Source: Arthrobacter sp. C2
GTDB taxonomy: Bacteria > Actinomycetota > Actinomycetes > Actinomycetales > Micrococcaceae
Length of the DNA stretch: 64,000 nt
Direction: 5' to 3'
Assembly: GCA_024207135.1 (NCBI GenBank)
Contig: CP042428.1
Coordinates: 1,364,001-1,428,000, forward strand
Shown one piece after another: positions 17,726 to 27,064 of the stretch. Position 1 is the first letter of the stretch. The number at the start of each line of letters is the position of its first letter. The notes beneath the pieces are model-generated. The model was not told the origin of the DNA, did not search any database, and saw only the letters and a program-made list of their open reading frames with translations. The position numbers were made by a program, and so were the translations under genes.

Positions 17726-20005
17726 CTAGGCGTCGTTCTTGGAGCCCAGCGTGGTCTTGTTGATGAGCATCAGGAACTCGGCGTTCGAGGAGGTCTCGCG
17801 GATCTTGCCCGTGAGGGTCTCCAGCGCCTGCTGGGTGTCCAGGCCCGAGAGCACGCGGCGCAGGCGCCACATGATGCGCACCTCGTCCGGCGAGAGCAGC
17901 TTCTCCTCGCGGCGGGTGCCCGACTCGTTGACATCGACCGCCGGGAAGATGCGCTTGTCCGCGAGCTTGCGGCTCAGGCGCAGTTCCATGTTGCCGGTGC
18001 CCTTGAACTCCTCGAAGATGACCTCGTCCATCTTGGACCCGGTCTCCACCAGCGCGGTGGCCAGGATGGTCAGCGAGCCGCCGTTCTCGATGTTGCGGGC
18101 AGCACCGAAGAAGCGCTTGGGCGGGTACAGCGCCGAGGAATCGACGCCGCCGGAGAGGATGCGCCCGGATGCCGGGGCGGCCAGGTTGTAGGCACGGCCC
18201 AGGCGGGTCATCGAGTCCAGCAGGACCACGACGTCCATGCCCATTTCCACCAGGCGCTTGGCGCGCTCGATGGCCAGCTCGGCCACGGTGGTGTGGTCGT
18301 CCGCCGGGCGGTCGAAGGTCGAGGCGATGACCTCGCCCTTGACCGTGCGCTGCATGTCGGTGACTTCTTCGGGACGCTCGTCAACCAGCACCATCATGAG
18401 GTGGACCTCTGGGTTGTTGATGGTGATGGCGTTGGCGATGGACTGCAGGATCAGCGTCTTGCCGGCCTTCGGCGGCGAGACGATCAGGCCGCGCTGGCCC
18501 TTGCCGATCGGGGCGACCAGGTCGATGACGCGCGGGCCGACCAGCTTCGGGTCGGTCTCCAGGCGCAGGCGCTCGGTCGGGTACAGCGGGGTCAGCTTGG
18601 AGAAGTCGACGCGGTTGGTGTTCTCCTCCGGGGCCTTGCCGTTGATCGCGGTGAGCTTGACCAGGGCGTTGAACTTGGCGCGCGAGTTGGCGTTCTCGTT
18701 TTCGCGCGGGGCGCGGATGGCGCCGACCACGGCGTCGCCCTTGCGCAGGTTGTACTTCTTGACCTGGTTCAGGGTGACGTAGACGTCCGACGGGCCGGCG
18801 AGGTAGCCGGAGGTGCGGATGAACGCGTAGTTGTCCAGCACGTCCAGGATGCCGGCGACCGGAAGCAGCACGTCCGTGTCGCTGAACTCGGTGTCATCGA
18901 CATCGGGCTGGTTGCGGTTGCGGCCGCGGCGGTTGTTGCGGTCCGTACGGTCATTGCGATCGTTGCGGTCGTTGCCGCGGTCCTGGCGGTCGTTCCGGTC
19001 GCGGTTGCGGTCGCGGTTGCGCTCGTTGCGTTCGCGGTTGCGTTCGCGGCGGTTGGCCGCACGGTCCTCGGAGCCTTCGCGGGCCCGGTCCTCGGAGCGG
19101 TCGGACGACTTGGTGTCGTTCGACCGGTCATTGGAGCGGTCGTTGGAACGGTCGTTGGAGCGAACCTCGGCCGGCTTCTCCTCGTGGGCCTCGGCGTTTT
19201 CGCCGTGCTCGGAGGAGTCGTTGTTGTTGTTGGACTCGCGGCGGTTGCGGTTGCGGTCGCGGCGGTTGCGGTTGCGCTCGTGGCGGTCGCCGCGGTCGTT
19301 GCGTGACTCGTTGGTGTCCTGGCTCGACTCGGAGGAGTCGGTGGACTCGGCAGCGGCCTGCTCGGGCGCAGCGGTTGCCTCGGCCGGGGCCTCGGCTGCT
19401 GCAGCGCCGGTCGACTCGGCACGGCGGTTGCGGGTGTTGCGGCGCGGTGCGCGCTCTTCGCTGGCCGGGGCCTCGACGGCCTTGGCCTCGGAAGCCGGAG
19501 CCTCGGTGGCCTTCGGCTCGGCGGCGACCGGTGCGGTTTCCACGGCCGGGGCCGCGGTTCCGGAGGAATCGGCGCGACGGCTGCGGGTGCGGCGGGCAGG
19601 CGCTTCGTCCTTGGCCTCGGCGGCCGGGGCCGCGGCGGTCTCGGTTTCGGCGGGCTTGCTTGCCGTCTTGGCGGCGCCCTTGGCCGGGGCCTTCGCGGTG
19701 GTCTTGGCGGGTGCCTTCGACTCTGCCTTGGCGGGGGCCTTGGAGTCGGCCTTGGCGGGTGCCTCGGTCTTGGCGTCGGCCTTGGGCTCCGCCTTGGCCT
19801 TGGCGTCACGGTCGGCCACGGAACCGCCACGTTGGTGGTTCGAGATCGCGGTGACAAGATCGTTCTTGCGCATCCGCGAACCGCCGGTGATACCCAGCTG
19901 GGACGCAAGCACCTGCAATTGTGCAAGTTTCAGGCCGGCAAGTCCGCCGCCCTTGGATGCGTTGTTTTCTTCCACGCCTGCAGTAAGGCTGGTGGTTTCG
20001 GTCAC
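17726..20005 (-). CDS. rho: Transcription termination factor Rho with a very long low-complexity insertion
   Basis: Rho hexameric RNA helicase, 759 residues against about 420 in E. coli. Order of parts: Rho N-terminal helical domain (about residues 20-60, LAGLKLAQLQVLASQLGI); an insertion of some 315 residues, first Ala/Lys/Glu/Pro-rich, then Arg/Asn/Asp-rich with repeated SNDR and NDRNDR units; the cold-shock-like RNA-binding domain (from about 377, DVLLPVAGILDVLDNYAFIR); Walker A SPPKAGKT; Walker B VVVLLDSMTRLGRA. Such insertions are known in actinobacterial Rho and add RNA affinity. The GTG at 20005 has GGGGGAAGGA upstream. Preceded by a ~345-nt non-coding region. Confidence 0.96.
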   Translation of the reverse strand: MTETTSLTAGVEENNASKGGGLAGLKLAQLQVLASQLGITGGSRMRKNDLVTAISNHQRGGSVADRDAKAKAEPKADAKTEAPAKADSKAPAKAESKAPAKTTAKAPAKGAAKTASKPAETETAAAPAAEAKDEAPARRTRSRRADSSGTAAPAVETAPVAAEPKATEAPASEAKAVEAPASEERAPRRNTRNRRAESTGAAAAEAPAEATAAPEQAAAESTDSSESSQDTNESRNDRGDRHERNRNRRDRNRNRRESNNNNDSSEHGENAEAHEEKPAEVRSNDRSNDRSNDRSNDTKSSDRSEDRAREGSEDRAANRRERNRERNERNRDRNRDRNDRQDRGNDRNDRNDRTDRNNRRGRNRNQPDVDDTEFSDTDVLLPVAGILDVLDNYAFIRTSGYLAGPSDVYVTLNQVKKYNLRKGDAVVGAIRAPRENENANSRAKFNALVKLTAINGKAPEENTNRVDFSKLTPLYPTERLRLETDPKLVGPRVIDLVAPIGKGQRGLIVSPPKAGKTLILQSIANAITINNPEVHLMMVLVDERPEEVTDMQRTVKGEVIASTFDRPADDHTTVAELAIERAKRLVEMGMDVVVLLDSMTRLGRAYNLAAPASGRILSGGVDSSALYPPKRFFGAARNIENGGSLTILATALVETGSKMDEVIFEEFKGTGNMELRLSRKLADKRIFPAVDVNESGTRREEKLLSPDEVRIMWRLRRVLSGLDTQQALETLTGKIRETSSNAEFLMLINKTTLGSKNDA
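19125..19160 (-). repeat. Three 12-bp tandem repeats in the rho insertion
   Basis: Three copies of CGGTC(A/G)TTGGA(A/G) in a row encode Ser-Asn-Asp-Arg units. Similar but less regular 6- and 12-bp Arg/Asn/Asp repeats run from about 18,940 to 19,060. They look like the result of replication slippage inside the coding region. Confidence 0.75.
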
Positions 20006-20345
20006 GAAGGTTCCTTCCCCCTCGTCGGGCGGATCTCATCAGAGAGATCCGCAACTATTGACTACCCCTTGTTCCCGCGTCAGATGCGGGAAAAGGTTCG
20101 GCCGTGCACAGCCTCGCAAAAACGGGGCATGTGCGTCGGTCGATCGTAAGACACACCAAGGGATCGAATCACCAACATGGTTGACGGTTTCAATCGGATG
20201 GTGTGGGTGTGCCTGCTCGCCTCGGCGAAAATGGTTTGTGGTGATCGAATTCCCCAAGATCCGCCCGCCGCGGCGAGGGAAGGAATTGATGGCTGCACGA
20301 AACGCAATGAACCATCCACTGGAATCCGGATGTTTCTTTTCAGGC
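20006..20345 (-). other. Long upstream region / probable leader of rho
   Basis: No gene is supported here. The stretch is less GC-rich than its surroundings. A -10-like TACGAT lies at 20148-20143 (minus strand) without a clear -35; it would give a leader of about 135 nt. Autoregulation of rho by leader-dependent termination is known in several bacteria, and an unstructured C-containing leader would fit; this is inference only. Confidence 0.35.
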
Positions 20346-20375
20346 GGGTGCTAAAGCACTTCTACTCTAACACCC
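20346..20375 (-). terminator. Stem-loop spanning the thrB stop codon
   Basis: On the minus strand an 11-bp stem with two G-U pairs (20375-20365 with 20356-20346) encloses an 8-nt loop, and the thrB stop codon (20353-20351) lies in its distal arm. The sequence after it, GCCTGAAAAG, is not a true U-tract, so termination may be partial or Rho-dependent. Confidence 0.4.
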
Positions 20376-21286
20376 GTTGGCGGTACTGACTCAATCCGGA
20401 CACGCCAGGTTGTTTCGCCGTGGCTTGCCGCGAACGCTGAAACGGCCGCGGCGGCCTCCTGCGCCTGGGCCTGCCCGGCGCACAGCACCAGCACCGTGGG
20501 TCCGGCGCCGGAGACCACGGCCGCATGCCCCGCCGCCCGCAGCCGGGCAATCAGCGCGGCGCTGGGCTCCATGGCCGGTGCCCGGAAGCCCTGGTGCAGG
20601 AAGTCCTCGGTGCCGACCAGCAGGACCGAGGGGTCGTGGGCCAGGGCGTGGATGAGCAGGCCCACCCGTCCCCCGTTGGCCGCAGCCACAGCGTGCGGCA
20701 CGGTCGCCGGCAGCAGCCCGCGTGCCGTGGCGGTGGACAGTTCGACATCGGGAATCGCGATGACCGGGACGATGTCTTGGTGCAGCTTTCCTTGCACCGT
20801 GCCGAAACCGGCCTCGGTGCTCCAGGACAGCGTCAGGCCGCCGTAGACCGCAGGGGCCACGTTGTCCGGGTGCCCCTCCCAGCGCGAGGCGGCCTGGAAG
20901 ACCTCATCCAGTCCGACCTGTGACGCGGCGGGAAGCAGCGCGTTGGCGGCGGCCAGCGCACTGACCATGGCCGCGGCGCTGGATCCCATGCCGCGGCCGT
21001 GCGGGATGTTGTTGGTGGCCTCGATGCGCAGGCCGGCCGGCTCGAAGCCGAGTTCCTCCCAGCGCTCCAGGATGGTCCGGGCGATCAGGTGGGATTCGTC
21101 TGTGGGCAACGTGTCGGCGCCCTCCCCGGTGACTTCCACGCTGACCCCGGGTGAGGCAAGGGTGTGGACCACCAGGGTGTCGTACACGCCCAGCGCCAGG
21201 CCCAGCACGTCGAATCCGGGCCCCAGGTTCGCGCTCGTGGCCGGCACGTGGACGGCTATTGATTGTCCGGCTTGGATCTGCGCCAT
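20351..21286 (-). CDS. thrB: Homoserine kinase
   Basis: Protein of 311 residues, GHMP kinase family; phosphorylates homoserine for threonine synthesis. The ATP-binding motif PHGRGMGSSAAAMVSAL is at about residues 93-109, the N-terminal VHVPATSANLGPGFDVLGLAL at about 13-33 and the C-terminal VVSGAGPTVLVL near 260. Last gene of the hom-thrC-thrB group; 35 bp after thrC. Confidence 0.95.
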   Translation of the reverse strand: MAQIQAGQSIAVHVPATSANLGPGFDVLGLALGVYDTLVVHTLASPGVSVEVTGEGADTLPTDESHLIARTILERWEELGFEPAGLRIEATNNIPHGRGMGSSAAAMVSALAAANALLPAASQVGLDEVFQAASRWEGHPDNVAPAVYGGLTLSWSTEAGFGTVQGKLHQDIVPVIAIPDVELSTATARGLLPATVPHAVAAANGGRVGLLIHALAHDPSVLLVGTEDFLHQGFRAPAMEPSAALIARLRAAGHAAVVSGAGPTVLVLCAGQAQAQEAAAAVSAFAASHGETTWRVRIESVPPTGVRVEVL

Positions 21287-21321
21287 CTTGTGCTTGTTTT
21301 CCCTACTCTGGAGTGCTCGGC

Positions 21322-22422
21322 CTAGGCCAGGCCGAGGGCCGAGGCCACTGCCACGACGTCGAACTCGACCTTGGTCGGGGTGACGGGCGAGCCGTCGGCG
21401 GTCTTCAGGGCCCAGTCCGGGTCCTTCAGGCCGTGGCCGGTCACCGTGATGACGATCTTCTTACCCGACGGAACGTCGCCCGCGGCGTGGTGCTTGATGA
21501 GCCCGGCGACGCCGGCTGCGGAGCCCGGCTCCACGAAGACGCCCTCGCGGCTCGAGAGCCAGCGGTGCGCGGCGAGGATTTCCTCGTCGGTCACCGAGTC
21601 GATGATTCCGCCGGATTCGTCGCGGGCCTCTTCGGCCTGCTGCCAGGAGGCGGGGTTGCCGATGCGGATGGCGGTGGCGATGGTGTCCGGCTCGGTCACC
21701 GGGTGGCCCAGCACGATGGGTGCGGCGCCCGCGGCCTGGAAGCCCCACATGATCGGGGTCTTGGTGGACACCGGTGCGAGCTTCTCGCCGGCCTGGTTGG
21801 TGTACTCGGAGGAGTACTCCTTGTAGCCCCTCCAGTACGCGGTGATGTTGCCCGCGTTGCCCACCGGCAGCACGTGGTAGTCCGGGGCGTCGCCCAGGAA
21901 GTCCACGACCTCGAAGGCGCCGGTCTTCTGGCCCTCGATGCGGGCCGGGTTCACCGAGTTCACCAGGAACACCGGGTAGTTTTCGCTCAGCTTGCGGGCG
22001 ACCTCGAGGCAGTTGTCGAAGTTTCCGTCGATCTGGATGATGTCCGCGCCGTGCGCGATCGCCTGGGACATCTTGCCCATGGAGATCTTGCCGTCCGGAA
22101 CCAGCACCGCGCACTTGAGCCCGGCCTGGGTGGCGTAGGCCGCGGCGGAGGCGGAGGTGTTGCCGGTGGAGGCGCAGACCACCGCCTTGGCGCCGGCGGC
22201 GACCGCGGCGGTCATCGCCATGGTCATGCCGCGGTCCTTGAAGGACCCGGTCGGGTTCATGCCCTCGACCTTGAGGTACACCTCGGAGCCGGTGAGCTCG
22301 CTCAGGGCCGGGGCGAACACCAGGGGCGTACCGCCCTCGCCCAGGGTGATGACCCTGGTGTTTTCGTCGACGGGCAGGCGTTCGGCATATTCGCGGATGA
22401 CTCCGCGCCACTGGTGGGCCAC
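21322..22422 (-). CDS. thrC: Threonine synthase
   Basis: PLP enzyme of 366 residues, short (class II) form; converts O-phosphohomoserine to threonine. The PLP lysine is in [12 protein letters not shown] (about residue 60), the phosphate-binding glycine loop is [19 protein letters not shown] (about 195) and the C-terminal [13 protein letters not shown] is typical. It starts with GTG directly after the hom stop (TAAGTG, no gap), so translation is coupled. Confidence 0.96.
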   Translation of the reverse strand: MAHQWRGVIREYAERLPVDENTRVITLGEGGTPLVFAPALSELTGSEVYLKVEGMNPTGSFKDRGMTMAMTAAVAAGAKAVVCASTGNTSASAAAYATQAGLKCAVLVPDGKISMGKMSQAIAHGADIIQIDGNFDNCLEVARKLSENYPVFLVNSVNPARIEGQKTGAFEVVDFLGDAPDYHVLPVGNAGNITAYWRGYKEYSSEYTNQAGEKLAPVSTKTPIMWGFQAAGAAPIVLGHPVTEPDTIATAIRIGNPASWQQAEEARDESGGIIDSVTDEEILAAHRWLSSREGVFVEPGSAAGVAGLIKHHAAGDVPSGKKIVITVTGHGLKDPDWALKTADGSPVTPTKVEFDVVAVASALGLA

Positions 22423-23709
22423 TTAGTTTCCTTCAACTCGCAGGACAGAGGTTACTTCTTGGACGGCGGCCAGCGCGGAGACGGCGGCCACGGTGGCGGC
22501 AAGCGCCGATTCGGTGGAGCGGTGGGTGACGATGCGCAGGTCCGCGACCCCGCCGTTGCCTTCCGGCTTCACGGTCTGGCGCAGCGTCTCGATGGAAACA
22601 CCGTGCTGGGCAAAGATCGCGGCGATCGCGGCCAGCACACCGGGCTCGTCGGTGACGCGCAGCCCGATCCAGTAGCTGGTGGCGATGTCGGCCAGGTCCA
22701 TGACCTGCACCTTTTGCTGCGCGGCGATGGCCGGCAGCGGGCCGCCGGAGACCACGCGGCGGGCCACCGCGACGGTGTCGCCCAGCACGGCCGAGGCGGT
22801 GGGGGCTCCCCCGGCGCCGGCGCCGTAGAACATCAGCTCCCCGGCATTCTCGGCCTCGACGAAGACCGCGTTAAACGCGCCGTGGACGGCGGCCAGCGGG
22901 TGGGTGCGGCGCAGCAGCGTCGGGTGCACGCGCACCCCGATGCCCTTGGCGCCGCGTTCGGCGATGGCCAGCAGCTTGATGACCATGCCGGCGTCCTTGG
23001 CCGCCGCGACGTCTGCCGCGGTGATCTTGGTGATGCCCTCGCAGTGGACATCCGCGTAGGCGAAGTCGGTGTGGAAGGCCAGGGAGGCGAGGATCGCGGC
23101 CTTGGCGGCGGCGTCGTGCCCCTCGACATCGGCGGTCGGGTCGGCCTCGGCGTAGCCCAGGTCCTGGGCCTGGCCCAGCACGTCCTCGAACGCGGCACCG
23201 GTGGTGTCCATGGCGTCGAGGATGAAGTTGGTGGTGCCGTTGACGATGCCCATCACCTTGGTGATCCGGTCCCCGGAGAGGGAGTCGGAGATCGGGCGCA
23301 GGATCGGGATGGCGCCGGCGACGGCTGCCTCGTAGCGCAGCTGGGCCCCGGATTCGAAGGCCAGGGCGTTCAGTTCCGCGCCCTGGGCCGCGAGCAGCGC
23401 CTTGTTGCCGGTGACCACCGAGGCGCCGCGGGACAGCGCCCGGCGGATCAGCGCACCGGCCGGCTCGAGGCCGCCGAGCAGCTCGATGACGATGTCTGCG
23501 CCGTCGACCAGCGCCTCGGCGTCGGTGGTGAACAGGTCCGCCGGGAGAACCACGTCTCGCGTGGCGGCGGTGTTGCGCACCGCAATGCCCGCCAGTTCAA
23601 GTTTCGCGCCGGCGCGGTCGGCCAGCACCGCCGCGTCGTCCGTCAGGATGCGGGCAACCTGTGCTCCCACGTTGCCGCAGCCCAGCAGGGCCACCTTCAA
23701 TGTCTTCAC
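22423..23709 (-). CDS. hom: Homoserine dehydrogenase
   Basis: Protein of 428 residues; reduces aspartate semialdehyde to homoserine, the branch point to Thr and Met. N-terminal Rossmann motif LLGCGNVGAQV (about residues 8-18), catalytic-domain segments GIVNGTTNFILDAM (about 173) and GYAEADPTADVEGHDAAAK (about 200), and a C-terminal ACT domain (from about 350, RVTDEPGVLAAIAAIFAQHG), which in relatives binds threonine for feedback inhibition. GTG start 8 bp after the lysA stop. Confidence 0.96.
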   Translation of the reverse strand: MKTLKVALLGCGNVGAQVARILTDDAAVLADRAGAKLELAGIAVRNTAATRDVVLPADLFTTDAEALVDGADIVIELLGGLEPAGALIRRALSRGASVVTGNKALLAAQGAELNALAFESGAQLRYEAAVAGAIPILRPISDSLSGDRITKVMGIVNGTTNFILDAMDTTGAAFEDVLGQAQDLGYAEADPTADVEGHDAAAKAAILASLAFHTDFAYADVHCEGITKITAADVAAAKDAGMVIKLLAIAERGAKGIGVRVHPTLLRRTHPLAAVHGAFNAVFVEAENAGELMFYGAGAGGAPTASAVLGDTVAVARRVVSGGPLPAIAAQQKVQVMDLADIATSYWIGLRVTDEPGVLAAIAAIFAQHGVSIETLRQTVKPEGNGGVADLRIVTHRSTESALAATVAAVSALAAVQEVTSVLRVEGN

Positions 23710-23717
23710 GTTTATTA

Positions 23718-25139
23718 CTATGCTCCCAAGTCGCGGGCCAACAGATCGGCTTCGGTTTCCCTGCGGATGATGGCGCGGGCTGCGCCGTTGCGCACCGCCA
23801 CCACGGCCGGGCGTCCCAGGTAGTTGTAGTTGCTGGCCAATGCCCAGCAGTACGCCCCGGTGCCGGGCACCGCGAGCAGGTCGCCTGCGGCAACATCCTC
23901 GGGCAGGTAAACGTCCCGTACGACTATGTCACCGGATTCGCAGTGTTTGCCAACCACGCGGGAAACAATCGGGTCGCTTTCCGTCACACGGGAGGCGAGC
24001 ACCGCGGTGTAGTCCGCGTCGTAGAGCACCGGGCGGGCGTTGTCGCTCATCCCGCCGTCCACCGAGATGTAGCGGCGCGGCACCAGGGTGCCGTCGGCGG
24101 TCTCCACCTGGACACTCTTGCGCACCCCGGCCTCGTAGAGGGTGAAGGTGGAGGAACCGGCGATGGCGCGGCCAGGTTCGATGGAGATCCGCGGGACCGC
24201 CAGGCCCAGCTCGGCGGCGGTGCTGCCCACGACCTCGGCCATCGCGGCGGCCAGCACGGCCGGCTTGCTGGGGGTGTCGGCCTCGGTGTAGGCGATGCCG
24301 TAGCCGCCGCCCAAATCCAGCTCGGGCAGCTCGACGCCGTGGTCCTTCTTGACCTGTGCCAGGAAGCCGAGCATCTTCTGCGCGGCCAGCGCGAAGCCCT
24401 CGGATTCGAAGATCTGCGAGCCGATGTGCGCGTGCAGGCCCAACAGGTTCAGCTCCGCGTGCTCCAGCGCGAAGCGCACCGCGGCGGCGGCCGGGGATTC
24501 GTCGTCGCCCGCCGGGATCATCGAGAGCCCGAACTTCTGGTCCTCGTGGGCCGTGGCGATGAATTCGTGGGTGCTGGCGTGCACGCCCGGGGTCAGGCGC
24601 AGCATCACGTTGGCGCGTTTGCCCGTGTCCCTGGCCAGGTCCGCGACGCGCTGCAGCTCGTCGAGCGAGTCCACGACGATGCGGCCCAGGTCCGCCTCGA
24701 GTGCGGTGCGGATCTCGGTGACGGACTTGTTGTTCCCGTGCAGCGACAGGTTCGCGGCGGGCACCCCGGCCACCCGGGCCACGGCCATTTCCCCGCCGGA
24801 GCAGGTGTCCAGGCGCAGGCCCTCGGCGGTGACCCAGCGGGCGACCTCGGTGCTCAAGAACGCCTTGCCGGCGTAGTAGACATCGACCCCGCCGCACAGG
24901 TCCTTGAACGCGGCGTCGAAGGCCTGCTTGAAGCCGGCCGCGCGGGCGCGGAAGTCGTCCTCGTCGAGCACGAACAGCGGGGTGCCGAACTCGCGGGCCA
25001 GCTCGGCGACGCCGATGCCCTGGACGGCGAGCTCGCCGTCCTGGGCCCGGGCCACGCCGGCGGCCCACTCGATGGGGCGCAGCGCGTTGGCGTCTTCGGG
25101 GAAGGACAGCCAGGAAGGGGCAAGTGGTGAAACGGCCAT
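23718..25139 (-). CDS. lysA: Diaminopimelate decarboxylase
   Basis: PLP enzyme of 473 residues, last step of lysine synthesis. The PLP lysine lies in VYYAGKAFLS (about residue 76); HAHIGSQIFE, LDLGGGYGIAY and the C-terminal GKHCESGDI (dimer active-site Cys) are present. ATG at 25139 is chosen; an in-frame start 48 bp upstream would run into argS, whose stop is at 25150. The pair argS-lysA followed by hom-thrC-thrB is a standard actinobacterial order. Confidence 0.95.
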   Translation of the reverse strand: MAVSPLAPSWLSFPEDANALRPIEWAAGVARAQDGELAVQGIGVAELAREFGTPLFVLDEDDFRARAAGFKQAFDAAFKDLCGGVDVYYAGKAFLSTEVARWVTAEGLRLDTCSGGEMAVARVAGVPAANLSLHGNNKSVTEIRTALEADLGRIVVDSLDELQRVADLARDTGKRANVMLRLTPGVHASTHEFIATAHEDQKFGLSMIPAGDDESPAAAAVRFALEHAELNLLGLHAHIGSQIFESEGFALAAQKMLGFLAQVKKDHGVELPELDLGGGYGIAYTEADTPSKPAVLAAAMAEVVGSTAAELGLAVPRISIEPGRAIAGSSTFTLYEAGVRKSVQVETADGTLVPRRYISVDGGMSDNARPVLYDADYTAVLASRVTESDPIVSRVVGKHCESGDIVVRDVYLPEDVAAGDLLAVPGTGAYCWALASNYNYLGRPAVVAVRNGAARAIIRRETEADLLARDLGA

Positions 25140-25149
25140 GGTGGGGTCC

Positions 25150-26790
25150 TTACATCTTTTCCGGTGCGGACACGCCCAGCAGGTCAAGGCCGTTGGCCAG
25201 GACCTGGGTGGTGGCGTCGTTGAGCCAGAGGCGGGTGCGGTGGATGGGCTCGACGGTGCCGTCGCCCACGGGGGTCACGCGGCAAGCGGCGTACCAGGAG
25301 TGGTAGGCGCCGGCGAGCAGCTCGAGGTGGCGGGCCACGCGGTGCGGTTCGCGGTGCGTGGCGGCCTGGGCGACGACCGAGGGGAACTGCCCCAGGGCCG
25401 CGAGCAGGTCGTTTTCGGTGTCGTGGACCAGCAGCGTGGCGTCGAAGTCGGTGCGCTCCACGCCCTTCTCCACGGCATTGCGGCTGGCGGCACGCGAGCG
25501 GGCGTGGGCGTACTGGACGTAGAACACCGGGTTGTCGTTGGTGTTCTTCTTGAGCAGCTCGGGGTCGATGGTCATCGGCGAATCGGCCGGGTAGCGGCCC
25601 AGCGAGTAGCGCAGCGCGTCGGCGCCGAGCCAGTTGATCAAGTCGCGCAGCTCGATGATGTTGCCGGCGCGCTTGGACAGGCGGGCGCCGTTCACGGAGA
25701 TCAGCTGGCCGATCAGCACCTCGATGTTGACCTTGGGGTCGTCCCCGGCCGCGGCAGCGATGGCCTTGAGGCGGTTGACGTAGCCGTGGTGGTCGGCGCC
25801 GAGCAGGTAGATCTTCTCGGTGAAGCCGCGGTCCTTCTTGGACAGGTAGTAGGCGGCGTCGGCGGCGAAGTAGGTCGGCTCGCCGTTGGCGCGGATCAGC
25901 ACGCGGTCCTTGTCGTCGCCGAAGTCGGTGGTGCGTAGCCAGACCGCGCCGTCGGTGTCGTCGATGTGGCCCTGCTCGCGCAGGCGCGCCACGGCGTCCT
26001 CGACCGCTCCGCCGGCATGCAGTTCCTGCTCGGAGAAGAACACGTCGAACTCGACGCCGAAGTCGTTCAGGGTCTCCTTGATGTCGGCCATCTGCGCCAC
26101 GTAGGCGGCGTGGCGGACGATCGGCAGGGCCGCTTCCTGCGTCAGGGTGCGGATGTCCGGGTGCGCGTCGGCCACCGCGTCGGCGAGTTCCTTGATGTAC
26201 CCGCCCGGGTAGCCGCCCTCGGGCACCGGCAGCCCGTGCAGGCGGTTGTAGACCGACAGGGCAAAGATGTTCATCTGGTTGCCGGCGTCGTTGATGTAGT
26301 ACTCGGAGGTGACGGACGCGCCGCTGGCCTTGAGCACGCGGGCGATCGAGTCGCCCAGGGCCGCCCAGCGGGTGTGGCCGATGTGCAGCGGGCCGGTGGG
26401 GTTCGCGGAGACGAACTCCATGTTGATCTCGTGGCCGACCAGGGCCTCGTTGGTGCCGTAGGCGGCACCGGCCTCGACGATTGACCGGGCCAGTTCGCCG
26501 GCGGCCCCGGCCTCGAGGGTGATGTTCAGGAAGCCCGGTCCGGCGATCTCGACCTTGGCGACCCCGTCGGCATCGGCCAGGCGGGTGGCCAGGACCTGGG
26601 CGAAGTCGCGCGGGTTCATGGACGCCTTCTTGCCCAGCTGCAGGGCGATGTTGGTGGCCCAGTCCCCGTGGTCGCGGCTCTTGGGTCGCTCCACTCGCAC
26701 GCTCTCGGGTACGTCGACGGAAATCTGGCCGGCGGCGACGGCATCGCGGAGGCAAGCGGAAATGGCTGTGGAGAGTTCTTCAGGAGTCAC
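25150..26790 (-). CDS. argS: Arginyl-tRNA synthetase
   Basis: Class I synthetase, 546 residues. The HIGH motif is in TGPLHIGHTRWAAL (about residue 130) and the KMSKS counterpart is ARLSKRAGN. The C-terminal anticodon-binding domain with HREPHRVARHLELLAGAYHSWY is present. Two GTG codons are in tandem (26793 and 26790); a TATCCT -10 hexamer on the minus strand (26802-26797) ends 6 nt before the second, so I take 26790 as the start of a leaderless message. Divergent from a tRNA-Arg gene. Confidence 0.95.
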   Translation of the reverse strand: MTPEELSTAISACLRDAVAAGQISVDVPESVRVERPKSRDHGDWATNIALQLGKKASMNPRDFAQVLATRLADADGVAKVEIAGPGFLNITLEAGAAGELARSIVEAGAAYGTNEALVGHEINMEFVSANPTGPLHIGHTRWAALGDSIARVLKASGASVTSEYYINDAGNQMNIFALSVYNRLHGLPVPEGGYPGGYIKELADAVADAHPDIRTLTQEAALPIVRHAAYVAQMADIKETLNDFGVEFDVFFSEQELHAGGAVEDAVARLREQGHIDDTDGAVWLRTTDFGDDKDRVLIRANGEPTYFAADAAYYLSKKDRGFTEKIYLLGADHHGYVNRLKAIAAAAGDDPKVNIEVLIGQLISVNGARLSKRAGNIIELRDLINWLGADALRYSLGRYPADSPMTIDPELLKKNTNDNPVFYVQYAHARSRAASRNAVEKGVERTDFDATLLVHDTENDLLAALGQFPSVVAQAATHREPHRVARHLELLAGAYHSWYAACRVTPVGDGTVEPIHRTRLWLNDATTQVLANGLDLLGVSAPEKM

Positions 26791-26899
26791 CACTCAAGGA
26801 TAACCGCGCCCGCGGGCCGCTGCCGCCGATGTGACGGAGCGACGTCGCACACATCAGGGGCGCTTTTGGGCACCGCCGGAGTGCGGCGCGGGTGCCGAT

Positions 26900-26930
26900 T
26901 TGTCATTCCCCGCTTCACACCTGCTAAGCT
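26900..26930 (+). promoter_or_regulatory. Promoter of the tRNA-Arg gene
   Basis: TTGTCA at 26900-26905 and GCTAAG at 26923-26928 are 17 bp apart, within TGCTAAGCT, a stable-RNA type element in actinobacteria. It would give a 5' leader of about 50 nt before the tRNA. Confidence 0.55.
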
Positions 26931-26985
26931 CGTCTACGTTCCCAGCCGGAATTCGTTTTGCGGGCAAGTTTCGCACTCCGGCATT

Positions 26986-27058
26986 GCCCTCGTAGCTCAG
27001 GGGATAGAGCGTCCGCCTCCGGAGCGGAAGGTCGAAGGTTCGAATCCTTTCGAGGGCA
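26986..27058 (+). tRNA. tRNA-Arg, anticodon CCG
   Basis: A 73-nt cloverleaf. Acceptor stem GCCCTCG (26986-26992) pairs fully with CGAGGGC (27051-27057); the discriminator base is A27058. The anticodon stem TCCGC/GCGGA encloses CTCCGGA, so the anticodon is CCG at 27019-27021, reading CGG. The T arm GGTTCGAATCC is canonical. CCA is not encoded. CGG is a frequent Arg codon in this GC-rich genome. It stands head to head with argS. Confidence 0.97.
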
Positions 27059-27064
27059 CCGTGA

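Noticed and set aside
18293-19306. Plus-strand Val/Ala-rich frame opposite rho that looks like a membrane protein
   Set aside because: It is created by antisense reading of Arg/Asn/Asp repeat codons; no start signal and no family.
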